Assembly: GCA_017469335.1 (NCBI GenBank)
Contig: JAFUGP010000176.1
Span: 22,791-86,790 of the forward strand
Length of the DNA: 64,000 nucleotides
Direction: 5' to 3'
Source of the DNA: Succinivibrio sp.
GTDB taxonomy: Bacteria > Pseudomonadota > Gammaproteobacteria > Enterobacterales > Succinivibrionaceae
Shown here piece after piece: positions 25,711 through 34,127 of the stretch (positions within the stretch are counted from its first letter, which is position 1; each line of letters opens with the position of its first letter). The notes beneath the pieces were generated by a model. The model had not been told where the DNA came from. It made no database searches and worked only from the letters and a program-made list of their open reading frames with translations. Both the position numbers and the translations under genes were made by a program.

Positions 25711-27674
25711 TGAGTGAAAAACTGCTAGAACTTATGGACATACGCCGCTCCTACCCCTCAGGCCCCAGCGAGGTGGAGGTGCTGCACGGTATTACCCTGA
25801 ACATCAACCGCGGTGAGCTGGTGGCCATCATCGGCCCCTCGGGCTCGGGCAAGTCCACCCTCATGAATATCATAGGCTGCCTGGACAAGCCCAGCTCCGG
25901 CAGTTACCTGGTCTCAGGGCGTGACACCTCGGGGATGGATGCCGATGAGCTGGCGGCGCTCAGACGGGATTTTTTTGGCTTTATCTTTCAGCGCTATCAT
26001 CTGCTGGGGCATCTTGATGCCTCCGAGAACGTGCAGGTACCCTCCATTTATTCGGGGTTTAAAAAGGACAAGCGTCAGGAGCGGGCGCAGATGTTATTAG
26101 GCAAGCTGGGTCTCTCCGAGCGTGCCACCTATCAGCCCTCGCAGCTCTCAGGCGGACAGCAGCAGCGCGTGTCCATTGCCCGGGCACTCATGAACGGCGG
26201 GCAGATCATCTTAGCCGATGAGCCTACCGGTGCCCTGGATACCAAGAGCGGCAACGAGGTGATGAAAATCCTCACCGAACTCAACGCTCAGGGACATACC
26301 GTCATCATTGTCACCCACGATCCGCGCATCGCCGCTCATGCCCATCGGGTCATCACCATTCAGGACGGGATCATCAAGTCTGACGAGATCAATATGGAGG
26401 TTCCCGACCATGAGCCGGCGGTCTCTGACGAGACGGATCTCAGGCTCAAACCGGGCTGGGCCAACTCGGTGGGGGCGTATCTGGACCGTTTTAAGGAGGC
26501 CTATATCATGGCGATCCGCGCCATGATTTCCAATCGCATGCGTACGCTGCTGACCATGCTGGGCATCATCATCGGCATCATGGCGGTGGTCTCGGTGGTG
26601 GCGCTGGCGCGCGGGGCGAGCAATAAGGTCATCGAAAACATCTCCTCAATGGGTACCAATACCATCACGGTGATGCCGGGCGAGCGCATGGGTGACGTGC
26701 GTTCGGGTAAGGTTCGCACGCTGCGCATCAGCGATCTCAAGGCCCTGCAGGGACAGCCTTTTGTGGACTCGGCATCGCCGACCATTCAGTCCTCGGCTCT
26801 GTTGCGTTACTCCAATCAGGAGAACAACGCCACCATCTACGGCGTTAACAACGAGTATTTCCGCGTCTACGGTATGGAAGTGGCTCAGGGCAGACTGTTC
26901 TCGGCCGACGAGTCGGATATCAGCCCGCAGCTGTGTGTCATCGACAACACTACCAAAAAGACTTTCTTCCCCAACGAGGATCCACTGGGCAAGCATATTC
27001 TCATCAATGACATGCCGGTGCAGATAGTAGGGGTGCTCACCGACAAGGAGGTGGCATTCATGCCCTCGGATGCGCTGTATGTCTATATTCCGTACAGCAC
27101 CATGATGTCACGCATGATGAAGCAGTCCTATCTCTCCTCCATCATCGTGAGGATTGCCTCGGGCTTCTCCACTGCGGTAGCCGAACGCAGCCTGGTCAGT
27201 CTGCTCAAGTCCCGGCACGGCAGGCAGGATTTCTTCATCCGCTCCTCGGACACCATCATGAAATCCATCAGCCAGACCACCTCAACCTTTACGCTGCTTA
27301 TCTCGGCCATCGCCGTGATCTCGCTCATCGTGGGCGGTATCGGGGTGATGAACATCATGCTGGTCTCGGTGACCGAGCGTACCCGCGAGATCGGCATACG
27401 CATGGCGGTGGGAGCGCGGCAGAGCGACATAATGACGCAGTTTTTGATAGAGTCGGTGACCGTGTGCATCATAGGCGGTCTGGCCGGGGTGCTGTTCTCC
27501 ATCCTCATGGGCTGGATCCTCTCCTACGTGGCGCCCTCGGTACCGCTGTCTTTTTCGGCCGCCTCCATTGCCGTGGCGGTACTGACCTCCTCGGTTATCG
27601 GTGTGCTGTTCGGTTTCATGCCGGCGCGCAATGCCGCCCGTTTAAACCCCATCGAGGCGCTGGCCCGCGAGTAG
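25710..27674 (+). CDS. macB: MacB-type ABC efflux transporter
   Basis: An inner-membrane ATPase-permease that works by mechanotransmission with MacA and a TolC-like channel; known substrates include macrolides, peptides and siderophores. Residues 1-230 form the ABC domain: Walker A GPSGSGKST (about 43-51), signature LSGGQQQR, Walker B ILADEPTGALD. The first membrane helix follows at about 270 (MISNRMRTLLTMLGIIIGIMAV), then a large periplasmic MacB_PCD domain. Three more helices occupy the last 130 residues, with GGIGVMNIMLVSVTERTREIGIR and PARNAARLNPIEALARE. At 654 aa it is full length. Substrate unknown. Confidence 0.95.
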   Translation: MSEKLLELMDIRRSYPSGPSEVEVLHGITLNINRGELVAIIGPSGSGKSTLMNIIGCLDKPSSGSYLVSGRDTSGMDADELAALRRDFFGFIFQRYHLLGHLDASENVQVPSIYSGFKKDKRQERAQMLLGKLGLSERATYQPSQLSGGQQQRVSIARALMNGGQIILADEPTGALDTKSGNEVMKILTELNAQGHTVIIVTHDPRIAAHAHRVITIQDGIIKSDEINMEVPDHEPAVSDETDLRLKPGWANSVGAYLDRFKEAYIMAIRAMISNRMRTLLTMLGIIIGIMAVVSVVALARGASNKVIENISSMGTNTITVMPGERMGDVRSGKVRTLRISDLKALQGQPFVDSASPTIQSSALLRYSNQENNATIYGVNNEYFRVYGMEVAQGRLFSADESDISPQLCVIDNTTKKTFFPNEDPLGKHILINDMPVQIVGVLTDKEVAFMPSDALYVYIPYSTMMSRMMKQSYLSSIIVRIASGFSTAVAERSLVSLLKSRHGRQDFFIRSSDTIMKSISQTTSTFTLLISAIAVISLIVGGIGVMNIMLVSVTERTREIGIRMAVGARQSDIMTQFLIESVTVCIIGGLAGVLFSILMGWILSYVAPSVPLSFSAASIAVAVLTSSVIGVLFGFMPARNAARLNPIEALARE

Positions 27675-27713
27675 GATGAAGACGCTGAACTACAGAATGC
27701 AGGAACTTTCGGA

Positions 27714-28994
27714 TTGAATATGCAGCAAGGCAGCAAGGACGCACTGGCAAAACTGATGCAGCATGACGCACTGGTGCGGCGTTTTATCGGGCTGACCGCC
27801 TACGACACCATGGCCAGACGCGGCAGTAAATTCACCCCCTCCAGTGCAGGGCAGTTAAGATTGGGGGCGCACTTAAGCGCCGAGCTCTGCGAGCTGGGCT
27901 TGCACAGCAAACAGGATGAACACGGCGTGGTGATAACCAAAGTACCGGCCACGGAAGGCTGCCAGAGTGCACCCGGGCTGTGCCTGCTCGCCCATCTTGA
28001 TACGGCCCCCGACGCCAGCGGCTGTGATATCAGACCTGCGCTGGTGGAGAAGTACCTGGGGCAGGGCGTTGAGCTTGAAAACGCTCTTACGCTGGATGAG
28101 CACCTAAGCCCCGAGCTGGCTTCACATGTGGGAGATGACCTCATAGTCACCGACGGCCGTACCCTGTTGGGGGCCGATGACAAGGCCGGCGTGGCGGTGC
28201 TCATGGAACTGCTTAAGAGCTGCGCCGCAGATCCCGGTTTTACTCACGGCCCGCTCACCGTGGTTTTTACCTGCGACGAGGAGCTGGGACTGTCCTGTCA
28301 GCATCTTGAGGTGGAGAGCTTAGGCTGCACTTACGCGGTGACGCTGGACGGCGGGGATCTGGGCAGTCTGGATGTGGCCACGTTCAATGCCGCGGGGGCT
28401 GTGATAAAGGTGCAGGGGCGCGCCGTGCACACGGCCGTGGCCAAGGGGCGCATGGTCAACGCGGTGGGGCTGTGTCAGCGCTTTCTTGCTGAGTTGCCCG
28501 CACAGGAAAACCCCGAGTGCAGCGCAGGCCACGAGGGCTTCTACCATGTCCACAACCTCGAAGCCGCTGTCGATCAGGCCAAAATTTTCATGATTTTAAG
28601 GGACTTTGAGCGGGAGGGACTGTTGGTGCGCCAGGGCAGGGTGCAGGGGATCTGCGCCATGCTCAACGAGCAGCTGGGCTATGCGGCCTTTGAGGCGAGT
28701 ATTGTCCCGCAATACTCCAATATGGCTGACGTGCTTAAGGCCAAGCCGCGCATCGTGGAACTGTGCCGTCAGGCCTATGGCGACTGCGGGGTGGAGGTTG
28801 CGGAGAACTGGGTGCGCGGCGGTACCGACGGAGCCATCCTGAGCGCGCGGGGCCTGCCCTGTCCCAATGTCTTTACCGGTGCGCTCAACTGTCACGGCCC
28901 CTGGGAGTGTCTGTCGGTGCAGACCCTGCATAAGTGTGAGGAGGTCTGCCGCCGTCTGGTGACTCTCGCTGCAGCTGAGGTGAACCATCACTGA
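27714..28994 (+). CDS. pepT: peptidase T-like tripeptide aminopeptidase
   Basis: A cytoplasmic M20-family zinc aminopeptidase that removes the N-terminal residue of tripeptides. The zinc ligands and catalytic residues are in LLAHLDTAPDASG (about 90-102), LLGADDKAGV (near 150) and TCDEELGL (near 185). Also visible are the VNAVGLCQRFLAELP dimer region and the late RGGTDGAILSARGLPCPN and GPWECLS segments typical of PepT. Starts at TTG 27714 (AGGA nine bases upstream) or ATG 27720 are both possible; the difference is two residues. It stands 39 bases after macB and may be cotranscribed, but a functional link with the pump is unproven. Confidence 0.92.
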   Translation: MNMQQGSKDALAKLMQHDALVRRFIGLTAYDTMARRGSKFTPSSAGQLRLGAHLSAELCELGLHSKQDEHGVVITKVPATEGCQSAPGLCLLAHLDTAPDASGCDIRPALVEKYLGQGVELENALTLDEHLSPELASHVGDDLIVTDGRTLLGADDKAGVAVLMELLKSCAADPGFTHGPLTVVFTCDEELGLSCQHLEVESLGCTYAVTLDGGDLGSLDVATFNAAGAVIKVQGRAVHTAVAKGRMVNAVGLCQRFLAELPAQENPECSAGHEGFYHVHNLEAAVDQAKIFMILRDFEREGLLVRQGRVQGICAMLNEQLGYAAFEASIVPQYSNMADVLKAKPRIVELCRQAYGDCGVEVAENWVRGGTDGAILSARGLPCPNVFTGALNCHGPWECLSVQTLHKCEEVCRRLVTLAAAEVNHH

Positions 28995-29037
28995 GCGCTG
29001 AGGCTCAGGATGAGCGCGTGATGCGAGGAGTGACACG

Positions 29038-29925
29038 ATGACGACGGTACTGGTGACAGGCGGTGGTGGGCAGTTGGGCTATGAACTGACCGAACAGCTG
29101 CTGCAATCTGACTTCAAAGTGGCCGCACCGGGGCATGAGAGTCTGGACATAACCCAGTCCAATGAGGTGGAGAGCGTGTTGCGCGAGCTGATGCCGGCGC
29201 TCATCATCAACGCCGCAGCCTATACCGACGTGGACGGTGCCGAGGAACATGAGAAGGAGGCTTACGCCATCAATGCGCTAGGCCCCAAAATCCTCGCCGC
29301 GCAGTGCAGTGCGCTGGGCGTGCCCCTAATTCATGTCTCCACCGACTATGTGTTCGGCCAGCTGACCGGACAGCCTCATCCCGAGCGTGAGACCCCCAGA
29401 CCGGGATGTGCCTATGCCCGTACCAAGCTGTCGGGGGAGATCTTTGTCAGGCGCAGCGGCTGCCGGCATCTGGTGGTGCGCAGCTGCGGACTGTTCGGGC
29501 GCAGAGGGCGCAATTTCGTCAAGACCATGCTCAGACTGGGACAGACCCGTGACAGCGTACAGGTGGTGGCCGATCAACTGTGCAATCCCACCCCGGCCAG
29601 AGCTCTGGCCGAGGCTTTGGTGCAGATGGGACAGGTGCTGTTGACCCCCTCTTTTGAGCGTTATGACGTCTATCATTACGCGGCACAACCGGCCTGCAGC
29701 TGGGCGGATTTTGCCCGGGCAATCTTCCAGAGGGCCCGGGAATTGGGCCTGCTCGATCACGAGGTTAAGGTGGAGGATATCAGCAGCGCTCAGTACCACA
29801 GCGCCGCTGTCAGACCCAATGACTCCAGACTGGAGACCATGCGCTGCAGCGCTGTCTTCAATCTGGGCATGCCGCACTGGCAGGATTATTTGGATGAGGT
29901 GCTGCTGCAGGGGCAGGAGCCCTGA
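29038..29925 (+). CDS. dTDP-4-dehydrorhamnose reductase-like (RmlD family)
   Basis: An NAD(P)-dependent SDR reductase of the RmlD/RfbD family, 295 aa. Seen are the nucleotide motif GGGGQLG (residues 8-14), IINAAAYTDVDGAE, HVSTDYVF and the catalytic YARTK. The family makes dTDP-L-rhamnose for O-antigen or other polysaccharides, normally with rmlA, rmlB and rmlC beside it. None of these is in the window, so it may act on another sugar nucleotide or be a displaced member. It lies between pepT and the outer-membrane factor gene, all on the same strand. Confidence 0.85.
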   Translation: MTTVLVTGGGGQLGYELTEQLLQSDFKVAAPGHESLDITQSNEVESVLRELMPALIINAAAYTDVDGAEEHEKEAYAINALGPKILAAQCSALGVPLIHVSTDYVFGQLTGQPHPERETPRPGCAYARTKLSGEIFVRRSGCRHLVVRSCGLFGRRGRNFVKTMLRLGQTRDSVQVVADQLCNPTPARALAEALVQMGQVLLTPSFERYDVYHYAAQPACSWADFARAIFQRARELGLLDHEVKVEDISSAQYHSAAVRPNDSRLETMRCSAVFNLGMPHWQDYLDEVLLQGQEP

Positions 29926-29955
29926 CAGACTGCGTACAAGGGTGTGAAAACCACA

Positions 29956-29976
29956 AGAGAGGCGTCGAGCCTCTCT
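29956..29976 (+). promoter_or_regulatory. hairpin directly upstream of the outer-membrane factor ribosome site
   Basis: AGAGAGGC (29956-29963) pairs perfectly with GCCTCTCT (29969-29976) around GTCGA. The ribosome site GAGGAG follows immediately (29977-29982). The 3' arm can alternatively pair with the GAGGAG site, so the structure may set translation efficiency. It could also be an mRNA processing site between rmlD and the channel gene. Confidence 0.4.
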
Positions 29977-29987
29977 GAGGAGATTTG

Positions 29988-31391
29988 ATGACAGAACAAA
30001 AAAAATACCTGACCTTTGGTGCCGTGGTGCTGACCGTGCTGAGTTTAAACAGCTGCTCGCTCATGCTCTCCAAATATGAACGTCCCGCGCTGCCGCAGGT
30101 GGATTCCTACGAAGGTGCGGCCGCGTACTTAGGCGAGGCCCTCAATGAGAAATTCTGGGAGGACTTTGAGGATCCCAAACTCAACGCGGTGATAGAAAAG
30201 GCGCTGCAGCAGAATCTTGACCTGCAAAAAGCGGCCTTGAATGTCAAACGCGCGTCCTTGAATGTGGATTTGGCCGGCACCGACCGCCATCCTACCGCCT
30301 CGGCGCGCTTAGGCTCGAGCGCACAGCGGGCACTGGATTATCACGATCAGACGCATAAGAGTTCCTCGACTTCTTTGAATCTTTCCTACGAGACCGATCT
30401 CTTCGGCAAAATTGAGGCGGCGAACTTAAGTGCCGCCGAGCAGTACCGCGCCAGCGCCTATGATTATCTGGCCATGCGTCTGACCGTCATCGAGTCGGCT
30501 GCCACCGCCTACTGGCAGTATGCCTACGCCCGCGCTGCGGTGGCCATGGGGCAGCAGGAACTTAAAGATTCCCAAAAACGCTATGAGCTCGTGCTGGGCC
30601 GCTTCGGGGCCGGTGCCGTGGATATCCTTGACGTGGACAGTGCCAGGATTAATCACCTCAGAGTGGAGCAGACCCTGAACAGCCGTCGCGAACAGCTCAA
30701 AAAGGCCCGTACGGCACTGGATACGCTGCTCGGCCAGACTGCCGATCAGGACGTGGAGGTGAGCCGTCTGCACGCCGCCAGGCTGCCGGAATTCTCCCTA
30801 GACGTTCCCGCGCAGCTGCTCTCCCGCCGTCCCGATCTCATGGCGGCCGAGGCACAGCTAAGACAGGCTCTGGCCGATTATGACGCCGCCCGTCTGGCTT
30901 ATTATCCTGACTTCAGTCTGACCGCGGGTCTTTCCTCAGGTGACAGCGGCACACTGCTGCGTTTTCTGGCCAATCCCGTCGCCGCCTTGGGCGCTTCCAT
31001 CACGCTGCCTTTTGTCAATTTCAATCAGCTGAGCATCAAGGAGGAGCAGGCCTGGACGGATGAGGAGATCGCGCAGGTCAATTTTGTGGCTTCTTACATC
31101 AGCGCCGTACAGGAGGTCTACGATGAGGTCAGTTCCATCGAACTGTACCGTCAGACTCTGGACAACGTTGAACTGCAGGCTGACCTAGCTCAGCGCAACT
31201 ACAACCGTTACTACGACCGTTATCGTGAGGGCTTAAGCGAGCTGACTGACTTCTTGGATGCCTCCGATTCGCTGCGCAGCGCCAAGATCGAAAGTCTGCA
31301 GGCCAGACGCAACCTGCTGCAGTCCTATTTGAGCCTCATGTGCGCCATCGGCGGCGATACGCAACAGGCGCAGGATCAGGTGCCCTATTAG
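29988..31391 (+). CDS. NodT-type outer-membrane efflux lipoprotein
   Basis: The outer-membrane channel of a tripartite efflux pump (OprM/NodT/TolC class). The signal peptide ends in a lipobox, LSLNSC, so the mature protein is lipid-anchored at that Cys. The two OEP repeats are evident, with family landmarks FWEDFEDPKLNAVIEKAL (about residue 50), SLNLSYETDLFGKI (about 130), RRPDLMAAEAQLRQA (about 280) and YREGLSELTDFLDA near the end. The ATG at 29988 has GAGGAG five bases upstream. It probably serves the MacAB pair encoded upstream, although two unrelated genes intervene. Confidence 0.93.
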   Translation: MTEQKKYLTFGAVVLTVLSLNSCSLMLSKYERPALPQVDSYEGAAAYLGEALNEKFWEDFEDPKLNAVIEKALQQNLDLQKAALNVKRASLNVDLAGTDRHPTASARLGSSAQRALDYHDQTHKSSSTSLNLSYETDLFGKIEAANLSAAEQYRASAYDYLAMRLTVIESAATAYWQYAYARAAVAMGQQELKDSQKRYELVLGRFGAGAVDILDVDSARINHLRVEQTLNSRREQLKKARTALDTLLGQTADQDVEVSRLHAARLPEFSLDVPAQLLSRRPDLMAAEAQLRQALADYDAARLAYYPDFSLTAGLSSGDSGTLLRFLANPVAALGASITLPFVNFNQLSIKEEQAWTDEEIAQVNFVASYISAVQEVYDEVSSIELYRQTLDNVELQADLAQRNYNRYYDRYREGLSELTDFLDASDSLRSAKIESLQARRNLLQSYLSLMCAIGGDTQQAQDQVPY

Positions 31392-31426
31392 GGCAATTGA
31401 TTGTTTTTGATACGAGAGGTGCAAGC

Positions 31427-32245
31427 ATGAGCAAGACCCTGAAACTCGTTTCGTGGAATGTCAACGGCATCCGGGCTGCCTCCGGCAAGGAAGGCTGGGC
31501 TTTTTATGGGCAAAATGACTACGATCTGCTGGCGCTGCAGGAGACCAAGGCCCGTGTTGAACAGCTGCCGCAGTCGCTTACTCAGAAGAGCGGGTATAGC
31601 AGCTTTTTCTGCTCGTCCACGGTTAAAAAGGGCTACTCCGGCACCGCCGTTTATGTCAAAGAGGATTACGCTCCGCTCAGTTGCGAGCAGGAGCTGCCCT
31701 TTGACGCACAGCGCGGGGAAGGGCGGATCATCCATCTGGAATTTGAGCATTTTCACTTTTTCAACGGCTACTTTCCCAATGGCGGGGAGGAGATCCTGGA
31801 CGAACGCGGCCGCCCTACCGGTACCTTCAAGCGTGTGCCCTACAAGATGGCCTTTTTCGAGGCTTTCTTAGGCTATGCCCAAAAATTGCGCGCGCAAAAG
31901 CCCATCGTGGTCTGCGGGGATTTCAATATCGCCCACCGCAGCATCGACCTCTCCCGTCCGAAGGAGAACGAGCACACTACCGGCTTTTTGCCCCAGGAGC
32001 GGGCCTTTTTGGACCGGCTGGTGGCCTGCGGTTACCTAGATACCTTCCGTCTGGTGCACGGTGACGAGCCTGAGCGCTACAGCTGGTGGTCATACCGCAT
32101 GCGGGCGCGCGAGCGCAACATAGGGTGGAGGATTGATTATTTCTTTGTCTCAGACGAGCTCAGAGGCGCCGTGACCTCAGCGGATATCTTAGATAAGGTG
32201 ACCGGCTCGGATCACTGCCCCATCTCCCTTACGCTCAAACTCTGA
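31427..32245 (+). CDS. xthA: exodeoxyribonuclease III
   Basis: An AP endonuclease and 3'-5' exonuclease of base-excision repair. The 272-residue protein has the EEP fold landmarks: SWNVNGIRA (residues 8-16), LQETKA with the metal-binding Glu, NGYFPNGGEE, the active-site GDFNIAHRSIDL, WWSYRMRARERNIGWRIDYFF and the final catalytic GSDHCPIS. The sequence is nearer to the ExoA type than to E. coli Xth. The ATG at 31427 follows GAGAGGT; the longer frame from 31340 overlaps the upstream gene and is rejected. Confidence 0.95.
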   Translation: MSKTLKLVSWNVNGIRAASGKEGWAFYGQNDYDLLALQETKARVEQLPQSLTQKSGYSSFFCSSTVKKGYSGTAVYVKEDYAPLSCEQELPFDAQRGEGRIIHLEFEHFHFFNGYFPNGGEEILDERGRPTGTFKRVPYKMAFFEAFLGYAQKLRAQKPIVVCGDFNIAHRSIDLSRPKENEHTTGFLPQERAFLDRLVACGYLDTFRLVHGDEPERYSWWSYRMRARERNIGWRIDYFFVSDELRGAVTSADILDKVTGSDHCPISLTLKL

Positions 32246-32269
32246 GCAATCGCCATCTTCCCGGGCATG

Positions 32270-32293
32270 AAAAAGGACCGCCCCGGCGGTCCT
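32270..32293 (-). terminator. intrinsic terminator of the exported-protein gene
   Basis: AGGACCGCC (32274-32282) and GGCGGTCCT (32285-32293) form a 9-bp stem, followed on the minus strand by five T. It terminates the leftward gene at 32317-32775. The plus strand lacks a T-run, so the convergent xthA transcript would use it less well. Confidence 0.8.
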
Positions 32294-32316
32294 AAGGCGC
32301 GTTTACCAACGCTTGG

Positions 32317-32775
32317 TCAGTCAGCGTCGTACTGACATTCGACAGCTTCGATGATGCCGTCGCGCACCTTGAATTCGAGCTTGAGGGTGCGGTTTTGGTT
32401 GCGGTACTTATGCTCAATGCTGTGGTGGTCGTGTTCAAGCCGATCGGGTGCGCCGTAGCGCTCTTTAAGCACCGTGGCAGGCATGCCTACGCCCACTCCG
32501 GCGGGGGTGAGCAGCTCGGGGCTGCGGGCTTTGAGCTCCTCGATGATGAGTTCTGAGGTATCGTCATCGCACTCGATGATCAGTCCCTTGCCGGTACGGA
32601 ATTTATCGTGTTTGAGCTGTTCAAGTTCCTGACTTGACCTTACCTGCTCAAGCGGCACCCCCGGTCTGATGCCGTCTATGGCAAAGGCCTCATCGGGCAG
32701 CACGGCCAGGGTGGTGGCGGAATAACCAAGCATGATCAGCGCAGCGCTCAGAGCGCCCAGGTGGAATTTGCTCAT
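32317..32775 (-). CDS. small exported protein, possibly BamE/SmpA-like fold
   Basis: A 152-residue protein with a signal peptide (MSKFHLGALSAALIMLGYSA, predicted cleavage near TTLA) and no lipobox. The mature part has two copies of a G-x-x-x-G-x-P type turn (GIRPGVPLEQV, GVGVGMPATVLKERYGAPD) followed by beta-rich charged sequence. This recalls the BamE/SmpA-like domain pattern, but similarity is weak. The ATG at 32775 has AGGAGG nine bases upstream; longer reading frames run into the DAHP synthase promoter region. Probably periplasmic; function unknown. Confidence 0.75.
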   Translation of the reverse strand: MSKFHLGALSAALIMLGYSATTLAVLPDEAFAIDGIRPGVPLEQVRSSQELEQLKHDKFRTGKGLIIECDDDTSELIIEELKARSPELLTPAGVGVGMPATVLKERYGAPDRLEHDHHSIEHKYRNQNRTLKLEFKVRDGIIEAVECQYDAD

Positions 32776-32980
32776 GGTAAACATCCTCCTAGAAAAAGAC
32801 CTGAAAAGGCGGGTTGTTTCACTATACGGCATACCGTCAGGTTGAGGTGCAGGGGCGGGAGGGACGCGAGTCCAAAAGGTGCGCAAGAGCCCAAAATGAG
32901 CTAAAATTAGCGCAGTTTTATCAGTTTGACCGGACAGAAACAGCGAAGTGTCGCTCCGGTTGCCAAGGCAGTATTTTTTT

Positions 32981-34075
32981 ATGTTAGATCTCAGCAAGAC
33001 CGTACCTGTCAATGAGGCCGGACGCGGTATTATTGACACCCGCATCAGCGAAATCAATCAGCTCCTGCCTCCCATCGCCCTGATGGAGAGCTTCCCTGCC
33101 ACCGAATATACCGAGAACCTGGTGGCCGCCACCCGCGAAAACATCCATAACGTCCACAGCGGTGAGGATGACCGTCTGGTAGTGATTGCCGGCCCCTGCT
33201 CGATTCACGATCCGGCTGCGGCGCTGGATTACGCCACGCGCCTGCTCAGGTACCGTCAGCTCTACGCTGATGATCTGGAAATCGTCATGCGGGTGTACTT
33301 TGAGAAACCGCGTACCACCGTGGGCTGGAAGGGACTTATTAACGATCCGGGACTGGATGACTCCCATGACATCAACCGCGGTCTGCGCATCGCCCGCAAA
33401 CTGCTGTGCGACATCAATGCCATGGGTATGCCGGCCGGTACCGAATTTCTCGACCCCATCACGGTGCAGTACATCGACGAGTTCATCTCCTGGGGGGCTA
33501 TCGGCGCCCGTACTACCGAGTCGCAGCTGCATAGGCAGCTGGCCTCGGCTCTGTCCTGCCCGGTCGGGTTTAAAAACGCCACCGACGGCAGCGTGAAGAT
33601 TGCCGTGGACGCGGTTATCGCGGCACAGCACGGTCATACCTTCATGTCAGTGACCAAGATGGGGCATGTGGCCATCGTGCACACTATCGGCAACAAGGAC
33701 TGCCATGTGATCCTGCGCGGCGGCAAAGAGCCCAACTACGGCCGCGAGCAGGTGCAGCAGGCCTGCGAGCTGCTGCAAAAGCACGATGTCGCTCCCATGC
33801 TCATGATTGATGCTTCCCACTCCAACTCCCAAAAGCAGTTCAAGCGTCAGCTGGATGTCTGCAAGGATGTGGCCGCGCAGATAGCCGCAGGCGACAGACG
33901 CATCTTCGGGGTGATGCTGGAGAGCAATCTGGTGGAAGGCCGTCAGGACTTAGGCAGTGATCTGAGCGCGCTGGTGTACGGGCAGAGTATCACCGATGCC
34001 TGCATCAGCATCGAGGATACCGGCGTGCTGCTGGAGGATCTGGCCCGTGCCGTGCGCGAACGCCGTCAGCACTGA
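32981..34075 (+). CDS. aroG: 3-deoxy-7-phosphoheptulonate (DAHP) synthase, class I
   Basis: Condenses phosphoenolpyruvate and erythrose 4-phosphate, the entry step of aromatic amino acid synthesis. The 364-residue protein is close to E. coli AroG/AroF/AroH. It contains ELLPPIALMESFPAT-like feedback-site sequence near the N-terminus, AGPCSIHD, RVYFEKPRTTVGWKGLINDP, SWGAIGARTTESQ, CPVGFKNATDGS and a late LVEGRQDL. Which amino acid inhibits it cannot be assigned from motifs here, so the symbol is provisional. The ATG is preceded by seven T and only a weak AAGG site; a GTG at 32948 is an alternative start. The leader holds small hairpins. Confidence 0.93.
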   Translation: MLDLSKTVPVNEAGRGIIDTRISEINQLLPPIALMESFPATEYTENLVAATRENIHNVHSGEDDRLVVIAGPCSIHDPAAALDYATRLLRYRQLYADDLEIVMRVYFEKPRTTVGWKGLINDPGLDDSHDINRGLRIARKLLCDINAMGMPAGTEFLDPITVQYIDEFISWGAIGARTTESQLHRQLASALSCPVGFKNATDGSVKIAVDAVIAAQHGHTFMSVTKMGHVAIVHTIGNKDCHVILRGGKEPNYGREQVQQACELLQKHDVAPMLMIDASHSNSQKQFKRQLDVCKDVAAQIAAGDRRIFGVMLESNLVEGRQDLGSDLSALVYGQSITDACISIEDTGVLLEDLARAVRERRQH

Positions 34076-34127
34076 GCAGGCAGAAAAGATTTTTTGTTGG
34101 AAGCACAGTTAAGAGAGGAGAGTTGTC

